NCBI GenBank assembly: GCA_000972765.1
Contig: CP011265.1
Coordinates: 1,907,501-1,971,500, forward strand
Direction: 5' to 3'
Source: Verrucomicrobia bacterium IMCC26134
GTDB lineage: Bacteria; Verrucomicrobiota; Verrucomicrobiia; Opitutales; Opitutaceae
DNA length: 64,000 nt
Positions 7,751 to 16,129 of this stretch are shown here, one piece after another. The translations under genes and the position numbers were made by a program. The notes below the pieces were generated by a model, which did no database searches, was not told the origin of the DNA, and saw nothing but the letters and a program-made list of their open reading frames with translations. Position 1 is the first letter of the stretch. Every line of letters starts with the position of its first letter.

Positions 7751-9283
7751 TCACCCAAGCTTCTCGCATAAGGCTTCGATCAACGCATCCAAGCTCGGAC
7801 GGGCGGCAACAAAGTCAGGTGGCATGCCGATTTCGCCAAGCGTTTCGGTTGTCTGGGCGCCAATGCTCCCGATGAGAGGCTTTTGGGCGGTTGGAACTAG
7901 TTTCAGCGAAGCACCCTGTGTGTGGTATGAATCGGCTGCGGATGAACTGGCAAAGAGTATGGCGTCGGCACCCTGTAGGCGAAAATCATCCGCCACGGGA
8001 TCATGGGTGAGATCGGTTTTCTCGGTCTTATAAAGCTGCAGGCGGTCCACGATGGCGCGACCCGCCTCCAGCTTTTTAATCAACTTATCGCGGTTAAGGT
8101 TGCCGGTCACAACAATCACCTTGGCGCTGTCGAGGCTGCCGGTTTCGATTAACGCATCGGCAAGCGAGGCACCCGTGGCGGTGTCGGGCATGCACTCAAC
8201 TTTGATGTTGTGGCGTTCGATCTCGCGGGCGGTCGCCTTGCCGACGCAGGCAAAACGAAGCAAGCCGAGCGCGCGGATGTCTGGATAGCCCTTGAGAAAG
8301 TCCTCAAAGAAATAGCGCACACCGTTCGCGCTGGTAAAGACGATCCAATCATAGCCGCCGAGTTCACTGAGAATCTCAACTAAGCCGTATTTATCGACGT
8401 CCTTGGAAATTGTAATGAGAGGCAGTTCCAGCACCTCGGCTCCGAGTGCTTCAAGTTTTTCACGCAGTTCGCTGTTTTGATCGCGGGTGCGGGTGATGGC
8501 TATACGACGGCCAAAGAGCGGCAGGTGTTCAAACCAGTCGATGGACTCGTGATCACGCACGACCTCGCCGATGAAGATGATGGCGGGGGCGGCAAGGCCG
8601 GACTTTTTAACTTGTGCGGCAAGCGTCGTGACAGTGCCGGTGACGCTGCGTTGGCGTCCGAGCGAAGCCCACTGCACCACGGCGGCTGGCGTCTTGGGAT
8701 CTAGTCCACCGGCTTGGAGCTCCGCGAGGATGAAGGCGAGATTCCCCATTCCCATGTAGATGGCGAGGGTCGTGTTTTTCAACGATCCATAGCTGCGCCA
8801 GTTTACCTGGGTTTCCTTCTTGGTTGAGTCTTCGTGGCCGGTGAGCAGAACCAGCGAGGTGCTGAGATTACGGTAGGTAAGCGGGATGCCTGCATAGGCG
8901 CCGGCGGCGAGTGCGGCGGTAACACCTGGCACGACTTCGAAGCGTATGCCGTCCTTCGCTAGGGTGCGGGCCTCTTCGCCACCGCGACCGAAGATGTAGG
9001 GGTCTCCGCCCTTGAGCCGCACAACTTTTTTGCCGGCCTTGGCATGGGTAACGAGCAGGGTCTCGATCTCATCCTGTGGCACCGAGTGAAACCCGGCTTT
9101 TTTGCCCACGTAGAAAATTTCACAATCGTCGCGGCACCACTTCACCAGCTCGGGATGAACTAGGTAGTCATAAACGAGAACATCGGCGGCGGAGATGAGT
9201 TCCTTTGCGCGAAAGGTGACAAGACCAAGGTCGCCGGGACCGGCGCCTACAAGATAAACAATACCTGATGAGGAAGACGACAT
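7751..9283 (-). CDS. cobA-hemD: CobA-HemD fusion: uroporphyrinogen-III C-methyltransferase / uroporphyrinogen-III synthase
   Basis: 510 residues, two enzymes. Residues 1-245 are a SAM uroporphyrin-III methyltransferase: GAGPGD (13-18), RLKGGDPYIFGRGGEE (89-104) and EVVPGVTAA (116-124) are all intact, giving precorrin-2 for sirohaem or cobalamin. Residues about 255-510 are uroporphyrinogen-III synthase (RRIAITRTRDQ, WIVFTSANGV, ILFASSSAADS), which cyclises the HemC product. The fusion places two consecutive steps on one chain and is known in several phyla. It lies downstream of hemC on the same strand, across a palindromic spacer. Confidence 0.92.
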   Translation of the reverse strand: MSSSSSGIVYLVGAGPGDLGLVTFRAKELISAADVLVYDYLVHPELVKWCRDDCEIFYVGKKAGFHSVPQDEIETLLVTHAKAGKKVVRLKGGDPYIFGRGGEEARTLAKDGIRFEVVPGVTAALAAGAYAGIPLTYRNLSTSLVLLTGHEDSTKKETQVNWRSYGSLKNTTLAIYMGMGNLAFILAELQAGGLDPKTPAAVVQWASLGRQRSVTGTVTTLAAQVKKSGLAAPAIIFIGEVVRDHESIDWFEHLPLFGRRIAITRTRDQNSELREKLEALGAEVLELPLITISKDVDKYGLVEILSELGGYDWIVFTSANGVRYFFEDFLKGYPDIRALGLLRFACVGKATAREIERHNIKVECMPDTATGASLADALIETGSLDSAKVIVVTGNLNRDKLIKKLEAGRAIVDRLQLYKTEKTDLTHDPVADDFRLQGADAILFASSSAADSYHTQGASLKLVPTAQKPLIGSIGAQTTETLGEIGMPPDFVAARPSLDALIEALCEKLG

Positions 9284-9292
9284 GAGAAGAAT

Positions 9293-9368
9293 TTAACGCA
9301 AAGACGCGAAGACGCTAAGAAAGGATGGACAACTGTGCGCTCTTCGCTCCTTCGCGTGTTTACGTTAA
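9293..9368. repeat. Imperfect inverted repeat between hemC and cobA-hemD
   Basis: Left arm 9293-9311 (TTAACGCAAAGACGCGAAG) and right arm 9350-9368 are reverse complements at 17 of 19 positions, around a 38-base centre that contains a further GACGCTAAGAAAGG run. The right arm covers the hemC stop codon. Sequences of the CGCAAAGACGCGAAGACGC type are often met as dispersed intergenic repeats in bacterial genomes, so this is probably a mobile or REP-like palindrome. An RNA hairpin role (3' end protection or attenuation within the hem transcript) is possible. Confidence 0.6.
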
Positions 9369-10234
9369 GAAATAGGGAAGCCGAAGTGAGTTAGGAGCAC
9401 GCGAGCCGTTTCGGCGGGATTATCAATCTGAGCGTCGCTCAGCGGGAGGGTGCGCAGGCCTATTTCGTGGTGGTAAAACCAGAGCGTATCGGCGGTGACG
9501 TGGGCAGCGAAAGCCGTTTGGCAACCGCCTCCTAGAGCGGCTTGAAACGCCCGCTCCAAGGATACGGCGCGGAAGGTGCGCTGATCTAGCACGGAGCGGA
9601 TACGCTCGGCATCTGCATTGCGTGTTTGAAGGGCGATGGCGGCCTGGCCCACCGCAGGCACCATGTGGCAGCAATCAAGCGGGTGAAACACCACGCCCTT
9701 CCAGCCCCCGATTCCAAGTCGTCGAAGTCCGGCAACCGCAAGCACCGTGGCATCGGCAACATGGTCCTGTCCTATCTTTCGGAGGCGCGTATCCACATTG
9801 CCGCGTATCTCCGTGAACTTGGCTTCGGGAAAAAGCATGGAGAGCTGAAGGCGGCGACGGGGGCTGCTGGTGGCGATGAGTCGCGGCGCATCCACTCCTT
9901 CACGTAAAACGAGCATGTCGCGAGGATCTTCTCGGGGCAGATAGCCGGCGACGGCTAGACTGTCTGGGAGTAAACCGGGCAAATCCTTGCAACTGTGCAC
10001 GGCCACATCGGCCTCGCCTCGCAGGAGTGCATCCTCGAGTTCCTTTGTGAACAGCCCCTTTCCGCCCTGCTTCTCGAGGGACCATTCTGCACGCTGGTCG
10101 CCAGTGGTGACAATTTTGAGCAGTTCGGTGTCAACGCCGAGAGAAACACGCAAATGCGCGGCAACCTGCTCGGACTGAGCCAGCGCTAGTGGACTCTTGC
10201 GGGTGACGAGGATTAGTTTTTTCAAGGACTGCAC
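9365..10234 (-). CDS. hemC: Hydroxymethylbilane synthase (porphobilinogen deaminase)
   Basis: 289 residues; joins four porphobilinogen units to hydroxymethylbilane. Visible are TRKSPLALAQ (11-20), KGLFTKELE (59-67), HSCKDLP (80-86, catalytic Asp84), TSSPRRRLQL and the dipyrromethane cofactor cysteine Cys238 in LGGGCQTAFA. The second residue of the HSxKD block is followed by Cys where most enzymes have Leu. The C-terminal domain is shorter than in the roughly 310-residue E. coli enzyme. It precedes cobA-hemD, whose product takes the next step. Confidence 0.93.
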   Translation of the reverse strand: MQSLKKLILVTRKSPLALAQSEQVAAHLRVSLGVDTELLKIVTTGDQRAEWSLEKQGGKGLFTKELEDALLRGEADVAVHSCKDLPGLLPDSLAVAGYLPREDPRDMLVLREGVDAPRLIATSSPRRRLQLSMLFPEAKFTEIRGNVDTRLRKIGQDHVADATVLAVAGLRRLGIGGWKGVVFHPLDCCHMVPAVGQAAIALQTRNADAERIRSVLDQRTFRAVSLERAFQAALGGGCQTAFAAHVTADTLWFYHHEIGLRTLPLSDAQIDNPAETARVLLTHFGFPIS

Positions 10235-10273
10235 TTTGAATCACTATTCAGGACATAGACAGGGAGCGAAAAC

Positions 10274-10312
10274 AAAAAAAGACCGGGGCCGCTAGGGCAC
10301 CCGGCCTTTTGG
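10274..10312 (-). terminator. Rho-independent terminator after ilvC
   Basis: Read on the minus strand: a GC-rich stem (GGCCGGG paired with CCCGGTC) followed by seven T residues, about 45 bases past the ilvC stop. It separates ilvNC from hemC. Confidence 0.8.
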
Positions 10313-10355
10313 GATGTTCTGAATCCTGATTTAAGGAGTCTTCAGAGCTTTGCGA

Positions 10356-11387
10356 TCAGTTCGCGTAAGCGCCCTGAACGCCGCCGATGTTGCGCTTGGG
10401 CATCCAAGGCATGAGACCACGAAGACGCTCGCCGGTCTTCTCGATCTGGTGCTTTTCACCGGCCTTGAGAAGGGCGTTGTAGTTCTTCAGACCACCCTTG
10501 TATTCGGCCACCCACTGTTTGACGAACTTGCCGTTCTGGATCTCGGTGAGGATTTTCTTCATCTCCTTCTTGGTGTTCGCATTGATCACGCGAGGACCAC
10601 GGGTGATGTCGCCATATTTGGCGGTCTCGGAGATGGAGAAACGCATGCCGGAGATGCCTTTTTCATACATCAAATCACAGATGAGCTTCAGCTCGTGGAG
10701 ACACTCAAAGTAGGCCATTTCGGGTTGGTAACCAGCCTCGACGAGGGTCTCGAAACCGGCCTGAACGAGGGCGGATGCACCACCGCACAGAACGGCCTGT
10801 TCGCCGAAGAGATCCGTCTCGGTCTCTTCCTTGAAAGAAGTCTCAAGCACGCCGGCGCGTGTGCTGCCAATGCCCTTGGCCCAAGCGAGGGCGGTCTTCT
10901 TTGCTTTCTTGGACTTATCCTGGAACACACCGATGAGAGCTGGCATGCCCTTGCCTTCGACGTAGAGGCGACGAACCATGTGGCCGGGGCCCTTGGGAGC
11001 GACGAGGATAACGTCGATATCGGCGGGAACCTTGATGAGGCCGAAATGGATCGCGAGACCGTGCGAGAAAACGAGGGTCTTGCCCTTCTTCAGGTTGGGC
11101 TCGATGTCGGATTTGTAGACATCGGCCTGCTTCATATCGGGCAAGCCGACAAGAATGATGTCGGCGAGTCGGACGGCCTCGGCCGTGGAGACGACCTTGA
11201 AGCCGTGCTTCTCGGCGACTGGCTTGGACTTCGAACCCTCGTAGAGGCCGATGATCACATTTACGCCGGAGTCTTTGAGATTCAAGGCGTGGGCATGGCC
11301 TTGGGAACCGTAGCCGAGAACGGCAATGGTCTTGTTCTTGTAGAGGCCGAGATCGGCGTCCTTGTCGGTGTATACTTTGGCAGGCAT
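10356..11387 (-). CDS. ilvC: Ketol-acid reductoisomerase (class I)
   Basis: 343 residues, the class I length. Converts acetolactate to dihydroxy-isovalerate with NADPH in valine, leucine and isoleucine synthesis. The Rossmann motif [17 protein letters not shown] is at 25-41. The catalytic His region [10 protein letters not shown] and the metal-binding [16 protein letters not shown] are present. It follows ilvN by 57 bases and has its own terminator. ilvB (large acetolactate synthase subunit) is not in the window. Confidence 0.96.
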   Translation of the reverse strand: MPAKVYTDKDADLGLYKNKTIAVLGYGSQGHAHALNLKDSGVNVIIGLYEGSKSKPVAEKHGFKVVSTAEAVRLADIILVGLPDMKQADVYKSDIEPNLKKGKTLVFSHGLAIHFGLIKVPADIDVILVAPKGPGHMVRRLYVEGKGMPALIGVFQDKSKKAKKTALAWAKGIGSTRAGVLETSFKEETETDLFGEQAVLCGGASALVQAGFETLVEAGYQPEMAYFECLHELKLICDLMYEKGISGMRFSISETAKYGDITRGPRVINANTKKEMKKILTEIQNGKFVKQWVAEYKGGLKNYNALLKAGEKHQIEKTGERLRGLMPWMPKRNIGGVQGAYAN

Positions 11388-11444
11388 GTTGGGAAAAATA
11401 TTTAAGGGTTTGGGGTGAATGAGAGGGGAAGACGTGAATCGAGC

Positions 11445-11915
11445 TTAACGCTTCAAGGCGAGGGTGCCGGTGCGGGCGAGTTCGATTATACCAAAAGGCG
11501 TGAGCAGATCGATGAAGGCGCGGACCTTGGCATCGTCACCGGTAAGCTCGATGATGAGCTCGCTCGGATCGACATTTACGATCTTGGTGCGGAAAATATC
11601 GCAGATCTGCATCACCTCGGAACGGGTCTTGCTGTCAGCCTTAACTTTGATCAGCACGAGCTCTCGCTGGACAGCCTGCCCCTCCTTGAAATCGGTGACC
11701 TCAACGACGTTGACGAGTTTGCGAAGTTGCCGAATCGCGAGCTCCAGGGCGGAATCATCCCCCCTCATGAGGACGGTGATTCGGGAGAACTCCGAGTCGT
11801 GGGTAGGCGCGACGTTCAATGAATCTATGTTAAAACCCCGGCCTGAAAACATGCCGGTGACGCGGGTGAGCACGCCGAATTTGTTTTCAACAAGGATGGA
11901 GATCGTATGACGCAT
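11445..11915 (-). CDS. ilvN: Acetolactate synthase small (regulatory) subunit
   Basis: 156 residues. An N-terminal ACT domain (RHTISILVENKFGVLTRVTGMFSGRG) binds valine for feedback inhibition; the C-terminal half is the usual ALS_ss_C domain (IIELTGDDAKVRAFIDLLTPFGI). It activates the catalytic large subunit, which is not encoded nearby. The ilvN-ilvC order is typical; tRNA-Val lies just upstream. Confidence 0.94.
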   Translation of the reverse strand: MRHTISILVENKFGVLTRVTGMFSGRGFNIDSLNVAPTHDSEFSRITVLMRGDDSALELAIRQLRKLVNVVEVTDFKEGQAVQRELVLIKVKADSKTRSEVMQICDIFRTKIVNVDPSELIIELTGDDAKVRAFIDLLTPFGIIELARTGTLALKR

Positions 11916-11936
11916 GCTAAGTTTAAGGATGTAAAA

Positions 11937-12013
11937 TGGTGGACGCTGAGGGGCTCGAACCCCCGACCCTCTCGGTGTAAACGAGATGCTCTAACCAACT
12001 GAGCTAAGCGTCC
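11937..12013 (-). tRNA. tRNA-Val (anticodon UAC)
   Basis: 77 bases with 3' CCA encoded. On the minus strand it reads GGACGCT acceptor, GCTC...GAGC D arm, TCTCG-TTTACAC-CGAGA anticodon arm with anticodon TAC, TTCGAGC T loop and AGCGTCC acceptor, then discriminator A and CCA. All stems pair. It lies between asd and ilvN on the same strand. Confidence 0.96.
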
Positions 12014-12109
12014 TGATTGGAGAAAAGGTAAAAGGTAAGCGGAGCGGCGTGCGCGGTGACAAGGGTATATTTGTTGGGATTTAAAGCTATGTTCACCGCA
12101 GAAGGCAGA

Positions 12110-13144
12110 TCAGACCGCCAACGGCTTGAGCCAACCCTCCCGGCAAACGAGTTCCGCGTTTTGCACTGCGTTGAGCGCGGCGCCCTTCCAGAGGTTGTCT
12201 CCGCTCACCCAGAAGGACAGTCCATTGTCAAAAGCCGTGTCGATGCGCAAGCGACCCACGCCGCATTTCACTTTTTCGGCAAAATCCAGGGGCGTTGGAT
12301 AACGCTTCGCTGCCGGATCGTCCACCAGCTCGGCGCCTGGGAAAGCGGCAACAGCAGCACGAGCCTCCGCCAAATTGACCGGACGCTCGAACTCGGCGCT
12401 CACCGCGACCGAGTGCGCACGCACCACGGGCACGCGCACGCAGGTCGCAGAGACCTTAAGGTTTGGAAGTCCCATGATTTTGCGACTTTCGAGACGCATC
12501 TTCTCTTCTTCACCGGTGTAGCCATCAGCACCGAATGTATCCACCTGAGGGATGCAGTTGAACGCGATCTGGTAAGGGTAAACCTTGTGGGTAAGCGGTT
12601 CGCCCTTGGAGTAGGCCGTAATCTGGTCTGCGAGTTCGCGGACTGCCTCGGCACCTGTGCCAGAAACTGACTGGTAAGTGGAAACGAAAATGCGCTTAAG
12701 TCCGAATGCGCGATGGAGCGGGTAGAGCCCCATCAACATAACCGCAGTTGAACAGTTAGGGTTGGCGATCAGGCCCTTGTGAGAGCGCAAAGCCTCGGAA
12801 TTAATTTCCGGCACCACGAGCGGCACGCCATCCGACTGACGGTGCACCGAGCTCTTATCGATAACGAGACAACCGCAGGCAATGGCGTCGGCAGCCAGCG
12901 CCCGGGTCACCGATCCGCCGGCAGCAAAAAACGCGAGGTCCACGCCCGCGAAACAACCGGGCTTAGCTTCTTGAATGACGTGTGTCTTTCCCCCATGCGT
13001 GACGGTTTTACCCGCCGAACGTGCAGAGGCGAATAGCCTTAGCTCGCTCAAAGGGAAATTGCGCTCGGCCAGCAAACGGACGAGCTCTTGACCGACAGCC
13101 CCGGTGGCGCCGACGATACCGACAACATAATTACGCGTGTTCAC
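12110..13144 (-). CDS. asd: Aspartate-semialdehyde dehydrogenase
   Basis: 344 residues from a GTG start. Reduces aspartyl phosphate for lysine/diaminopimelate, threonine and methionine. The N-terminal NADP site VGIVGATGAVGQELVRLL, the catalytic cysteine block NPNCSTAVMLM and QSVSGTGAEA are intact. I chose GTG 13144 because the Rossmann strand begins six residues later, as in the family; the frame is open to 13228 with an ATG at 13195, but that extension is not conserved-looking. This start leaves one base between it and the start of the divergent gene. Confidence 0.92.
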   Translation of the reverse strand: MNTRNYVVGIVGATGAVGQELVRLLAERNFPLSELRLFASARSAGKTVTHGGKTHVIQEAKPGCFAGVDLAFFAAGGSVTRALAADAIACGCLVIDKSSVHRQSDGVPLVVPEINSEALRSHKGLIANPNCSTAVMLMGLYPLHRAFGLKRIFVSTYQSVSGTGAEAVRELADQITAYSKGEPLTHKVYPYQIAFNCIPQVDTFGADGYTGEEEKMRLESRKIMGLPNLKVSATCVRVPVVRAHSVAVSAEFERPVNLAEARAAVAAFPGAELVDDPAAKRYPTPLDFAEKVKCGVGRLRIDTAFDNGLSFWVSGDNLWKGAALNAVQNAELVCREGWLKPLAV

Positions 13145-13145
13145 G

Positions 13146-13688
13146 ATGGATAAAAAATTAGAATTGGTCACCAAAACCTGTCTGAGGCTGGGCATCAAGC
13201 CCGCAGACCGAGTGCTTTGCGTGCACATCTCGACGCAGACAATGCAGTTTTTTCGTAAAGGCGAGTTGGTCCGTGCCTACACGGTGTCCACTTCGCTAAA
13301 ACCGGCGAGCAATGTGAAAGATTCGCTCGGAACACCACGCGGTCTGCACGAGATAGCCGAACGCATAGGCGGAGAACAGCCTTCCGGCATGGTGTTCAAG
13401 GCGCGAAAACCCACTGGACGCCATTTCTCCGAACACGAAGATAACGGCAACCTCATCACCAGCCGTATACTCTGGCTGCGCGGTCTGGAACAGGGGCTGA
13501 ATGCCGGAGTCTCACTCACCGGTGAAACGGTCGATACCTATGAGCGCTACATATACCTCCATGGCACCAATCGTGAGGATCGGCTCGGTCAGCCCTGGAG
13601 TGCAGGTTGCGTGCTGATGAGTAATCACGAAATCGTAGCAATCTACGAGGAATTGCGCGCCGGCGATCTGGTCTGGATCGCCGATTGA
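13146..13688 (+). CDS. L,D-transpeptidase (YkuD-fold) protein without signal peptide
   Basis: 180 residues. The YkuD core is recognisable: an N-terminal strand pair (VLCVHISTQTMQFFRKGELV), TPRGLHEIAERIG, and the catalytic block YIYLHGTN...GQPWSAGCVLMSN with the His and Cys of the HGT/SxGC motif. Such enzymes form 3-3 cross-links or attach lipoproteins in the periplasm, but no signal peptide or membrane helix is visible, even if the frame is extended to the GTG at 13137. It may use an undetected export route or act elsewhere. It is divergent from asd, convergent with the metal ATPase. Confidence 0.8.
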   Translation: MDKKLELVTKTCLRLGIKPADRVLCVHISTQTMQFFRKGELVRAYTVSTSLKPASNVKDSLGTPRGLHEIAERIGGEQPSGMVFKARKPTGRHFSEHEDNGNLITSRILWLRGLEQGLNAGVSLTGETVDTYERYIYLHGTNREDRLGQPWSAGCVLMSNHEIVAIYEELRAGDLVWIAD

Positions 13689-13708
13689 GGCGGTTTGAGC
13701 CGAGATGC

Positions 13709-15985
13709 TTATTTTCCGCGCTGGAAAAGCAGGCGTAACGAATTCAAGCATACCAGCACCGTGCTGCCTTCGTGAGCGGCGACGCCGAGCGCCAGAGGCA
13801 CGCGAGTGACAATTGTGGCAAGAGCCATTACCCCGACCACGCCTAGGGCGATGGCCAGATTTTGGCGGATCACATTGCGCGCACGACGGCTCAGCTCATA
13901 GGCGGAATATACGTTCTCGATACGATCGTTCATTAGCACGATCTCCGCCTGCTCTAACGCGGCATCGCTACCGCGCGCGCCCATCGCAAGACTCACATCT
14001 GCTGCCGCCAGACAGGGCGCGTCATTCACGCCGTCGCCCACCATGGCCACACGGCGTTTTCCGCCTTCTTTCAAAGAAGTGATCGCCGCCACTTTTTCCT
14101 CCGGAGTGAGTCCGGCGCGAACCTCGTCCAAGCCCAGTTCCGCTCCCACCGCATCCGCCGTGGCATGACGGTCCCCCGTCAACATAACCGTGCGAATGCC
14201 GCGTTTTTTCAAACTGGCCAGCACCGGCTCGGATTCGAGACGGATGGCGTCCTTCAATAACACTCGCCCAATGTAGCCCGGTCCCACCACCCAAACTTCG
14301 GCAAACTCCGCCGCAGCACTGGGAAGTTTCTCAGCCCATCCTTTCAGAGGACCTTTTTCCAAAAGCTCCCGCCGGCCGAGCATCACCATAGAGCCGTCAA
14401 GGCGCGCGCGCACGCCCTGGCCGGTGATTGATTCAAAGCTTTCTATCCCGCGCTCGGCCACTCCACGCGCACGAGCATCACGCACGATGGCGCGCGCCAG
14501 TGGGTGCTCGGAGCGCGCCTCAAGCGCGAACGCCAGCTCCATCACCTCCCGTTCACGCCCAGGCGGAAAACTTTCGTAACCTTGAACCACGAGTTCACCA
14601 GTCGTGAGCGTGCCTGTTTTATCGAGCGCGATGAGATTAATCTCGGCCAGTTTTTCCAATGCCGCTCCGCCTCGAAACAACACACCGTGCCGAGCCCCCC
14701 ACGCGATAGCAGCGAGAATGGCCGACGGGATAGACAACACCAAAGCGCACGGACTCATCACCACCAGTAGCGTCATCGCCCGGTAAAACGCTGACGGCGC
14801 CAGCTCGGTGCCGCGCCACGGTTCTAGCTGGAGCCCCAGCCACCAAACCAAAAACATCGCTCCACTCAGCCCGAGCACCGCGTAAGTATAACCGGTGCCA
14901 AATTTATCGGTGAAGCGCTGGCTCGGCGCCCGCAGGCGTTGCGCACCGTGAATGAGGCGGATGATCTTTTGCAGCGTGCTCTCGGAGGGTAGTTTTTTCA
15001 CCCGCCAGTCGAGGGTGCCGCCGACGTTGATTGTGCCACTGAAAACCTGATCGCCGCGAGCCTTGTCCACCGGCACCGCCTCGCCGGTTAGCGCTGACTC
15101 ATCCGCCCCACTCTCGCCGAGCTCCACCAGACCGTCAGCGCAAAATGCCTCGCCCGGCCTCACTCTCACGAGGTCACCGACCTTGATCAACTCGACCGCG
15201 AACACAGTTTCCTTGCCGTCTTCGCCGACGACCGTGGCCTGCTTGGGTGCCGACTTGAGCAACGCATCCACTTCGCGGTGCGTGCGCTCGTTGGCGTAGG
15301 CCTCCATCGCACCCGAGGCGGAAAAGAGAAACAGCAACAACACCGCCTCGCTCCATGCACCGATGGCTGATGCGCCGACTGCGACCGCAAGCATCAGAAA
15401 ATGGATATCGAGCTTCGCCTTGCGCAGGTTGACCCATGAATCGATCGCGGCATCCCAACCGCCCGTGATCAAGCCGCCGGCGAAGAATGCCGTCGGCAGC
15501 CAGCCAGGCCCAAGCGTCCAGCGCTCCGTCGCCCAACCCGCCAACCCGAGCACGCCGCAACTAGCGGCAAAGGCACCAAGTTCTCGCCAGTCCTCAGGCT
15601 CCTCAAGGTTGGAATCCTCCGGCTCGCCGCCTTCGCCCGCTGGAGGCAGGGCGACGTCCCGCCAACGCCACAAGGTCGGTGCCGTCGCGCAACTCGGCCG
15701 CGCGAGTTCAGTGAAGCCATCTTTCAACGTCAATTCATAGCCGAACGGTGCTTTTTCATCCTCGGCTGAACCGCCGCCGGCGCCACCCAGACCACGACTT
15801 TTAGCGGGCCATTGCGCTTCGATCGCAGCCATGGTGGCGGTAATGCGCGCCTCCAAGCGGGCAAGGTCAACCTCCCCGATGGTCGCGATCTGCACCTTGC
15901 GACCGATCGCGTCAAGGCGCACTGCCTCCACTCCAGGCTCATCGCGCAGGAATTCCGCCAGTTTTGCCGTCCAAGTGGTTTGCAT
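13709..15985 (-). CDS. P1B-4-type heavy-metal translocating ATPase
   Basis: 758 residues. The N-terminus (1-60) has an HMA-like fold without a CxxC metal site. Membrane helices begin near 137. The ion-site motif is SPC (411-413) rather than CPC, and the C-terminal membrane segment has HEGST (about 736-740). SPC with HEGxT defines the P1B-4 group (CoaT, CtpD, PfeT; cobalt, iron or zinc efflux). TGE (300-302), DKTGT (455-459, phosphorylated Asp), HPLARA and GDGVNDAP are intact. The loop at 62-130 is Gly/Glu-rich. No metal regulator gene is adjacent. The real cargo cannot be told from sequence. Confidence 0.9.
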   Translation of the reverse strand: MQTTWTAKLAEFLRDEPGVEAVRLDAIGRKVQIATIGEVDLARLEARITATMAAIEAQWPAKSRGLGGAGGGSAEDEKAPFGYELTLKDGFTELARPSCATAPTLWRWRDVALPPAGEGGEPEDSNLEEPEDWRELGAFAASCGVLGLAGWATERWTLGPGWLPTAFFAGGLITGGWDAAIDSWVNLRKAKLDIHFLMLAVAVGASAIGAWSEAVLLLFLFSASGAMEAYANERTHREVDALLKSAPKQATVVGEDGKETVFAVELIKVGDLVRVRPGEAFCADGLVELGESGADESALTGEAVPVDKARGDQVFSGTINVGGTLDWRVKKLPSESTLQKIIRLIHGAQRLRAPSQRFTDKFGTGYTYAVLGLSGAMFLVWWLGLQLEPWRGTELAPSAFYRAMTLLVVMSPCALVLSIPSAILAAIAWGARHGVLFRGGAALEKLAEINLIALDKTGTLTTGELVVQGYESFPPGREREVMELAFALEARSEHPLARAIVRDARARGVAERGIESFESITGQGVRARLDGSMVMLGRRELLEKGPLKGWAEKLPSAAAEFAEVWVVGPGYIGRVLLKDAIRLESEPVLASLKKRGIRTVMLTGDRHATADAVGAELGLDEVRAGLTPEEKVAAITSLKEGGKRRVAMVGDGVNDAPCLAAADVSLAMGARGSDAALEQAEIVLMNDRIENVYSAYELSRRARNVIRQNLAIALGVVGVMALATIVTRVPLALGVAAHEGSTVLVCLNSLRLLFQRGK

Positions 15986-16009
15986 GATTATTTAAAAACT
16001 ATCGCTACG

Positions 16010-16026
16010 GCTCGACCACGTCGAGC
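16010..16026. promoter_or_regulatory. Perfect short palindrome upstream of the metal ATPase
   Basis: GCTCGAC-CAC-GTCGAGC, a seven-base perfect inverted repeat about 25 bases before the ATPase start codon. It could be an operator for a metal-responsive repressor or a leader hairpin. No specific regulator is recognised. Confidence 0.35.
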
Positions 16027-16129
16027 TTAGCCCCAGTTTACTTACAAGCTTAAGTCCGCCTGCGCTACCTCAATCCAAGCGTATCCCCGTCTTGCGCTTC
16101 CGGCAAACCGCGCAACGCTTCACCCTCCC

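Noticed and set aside
10350-11405. Long plus-strand frame opposite ilvC
   Set aside because: It is the antisense shadow of a clear ilvC and shows no domain of its own.
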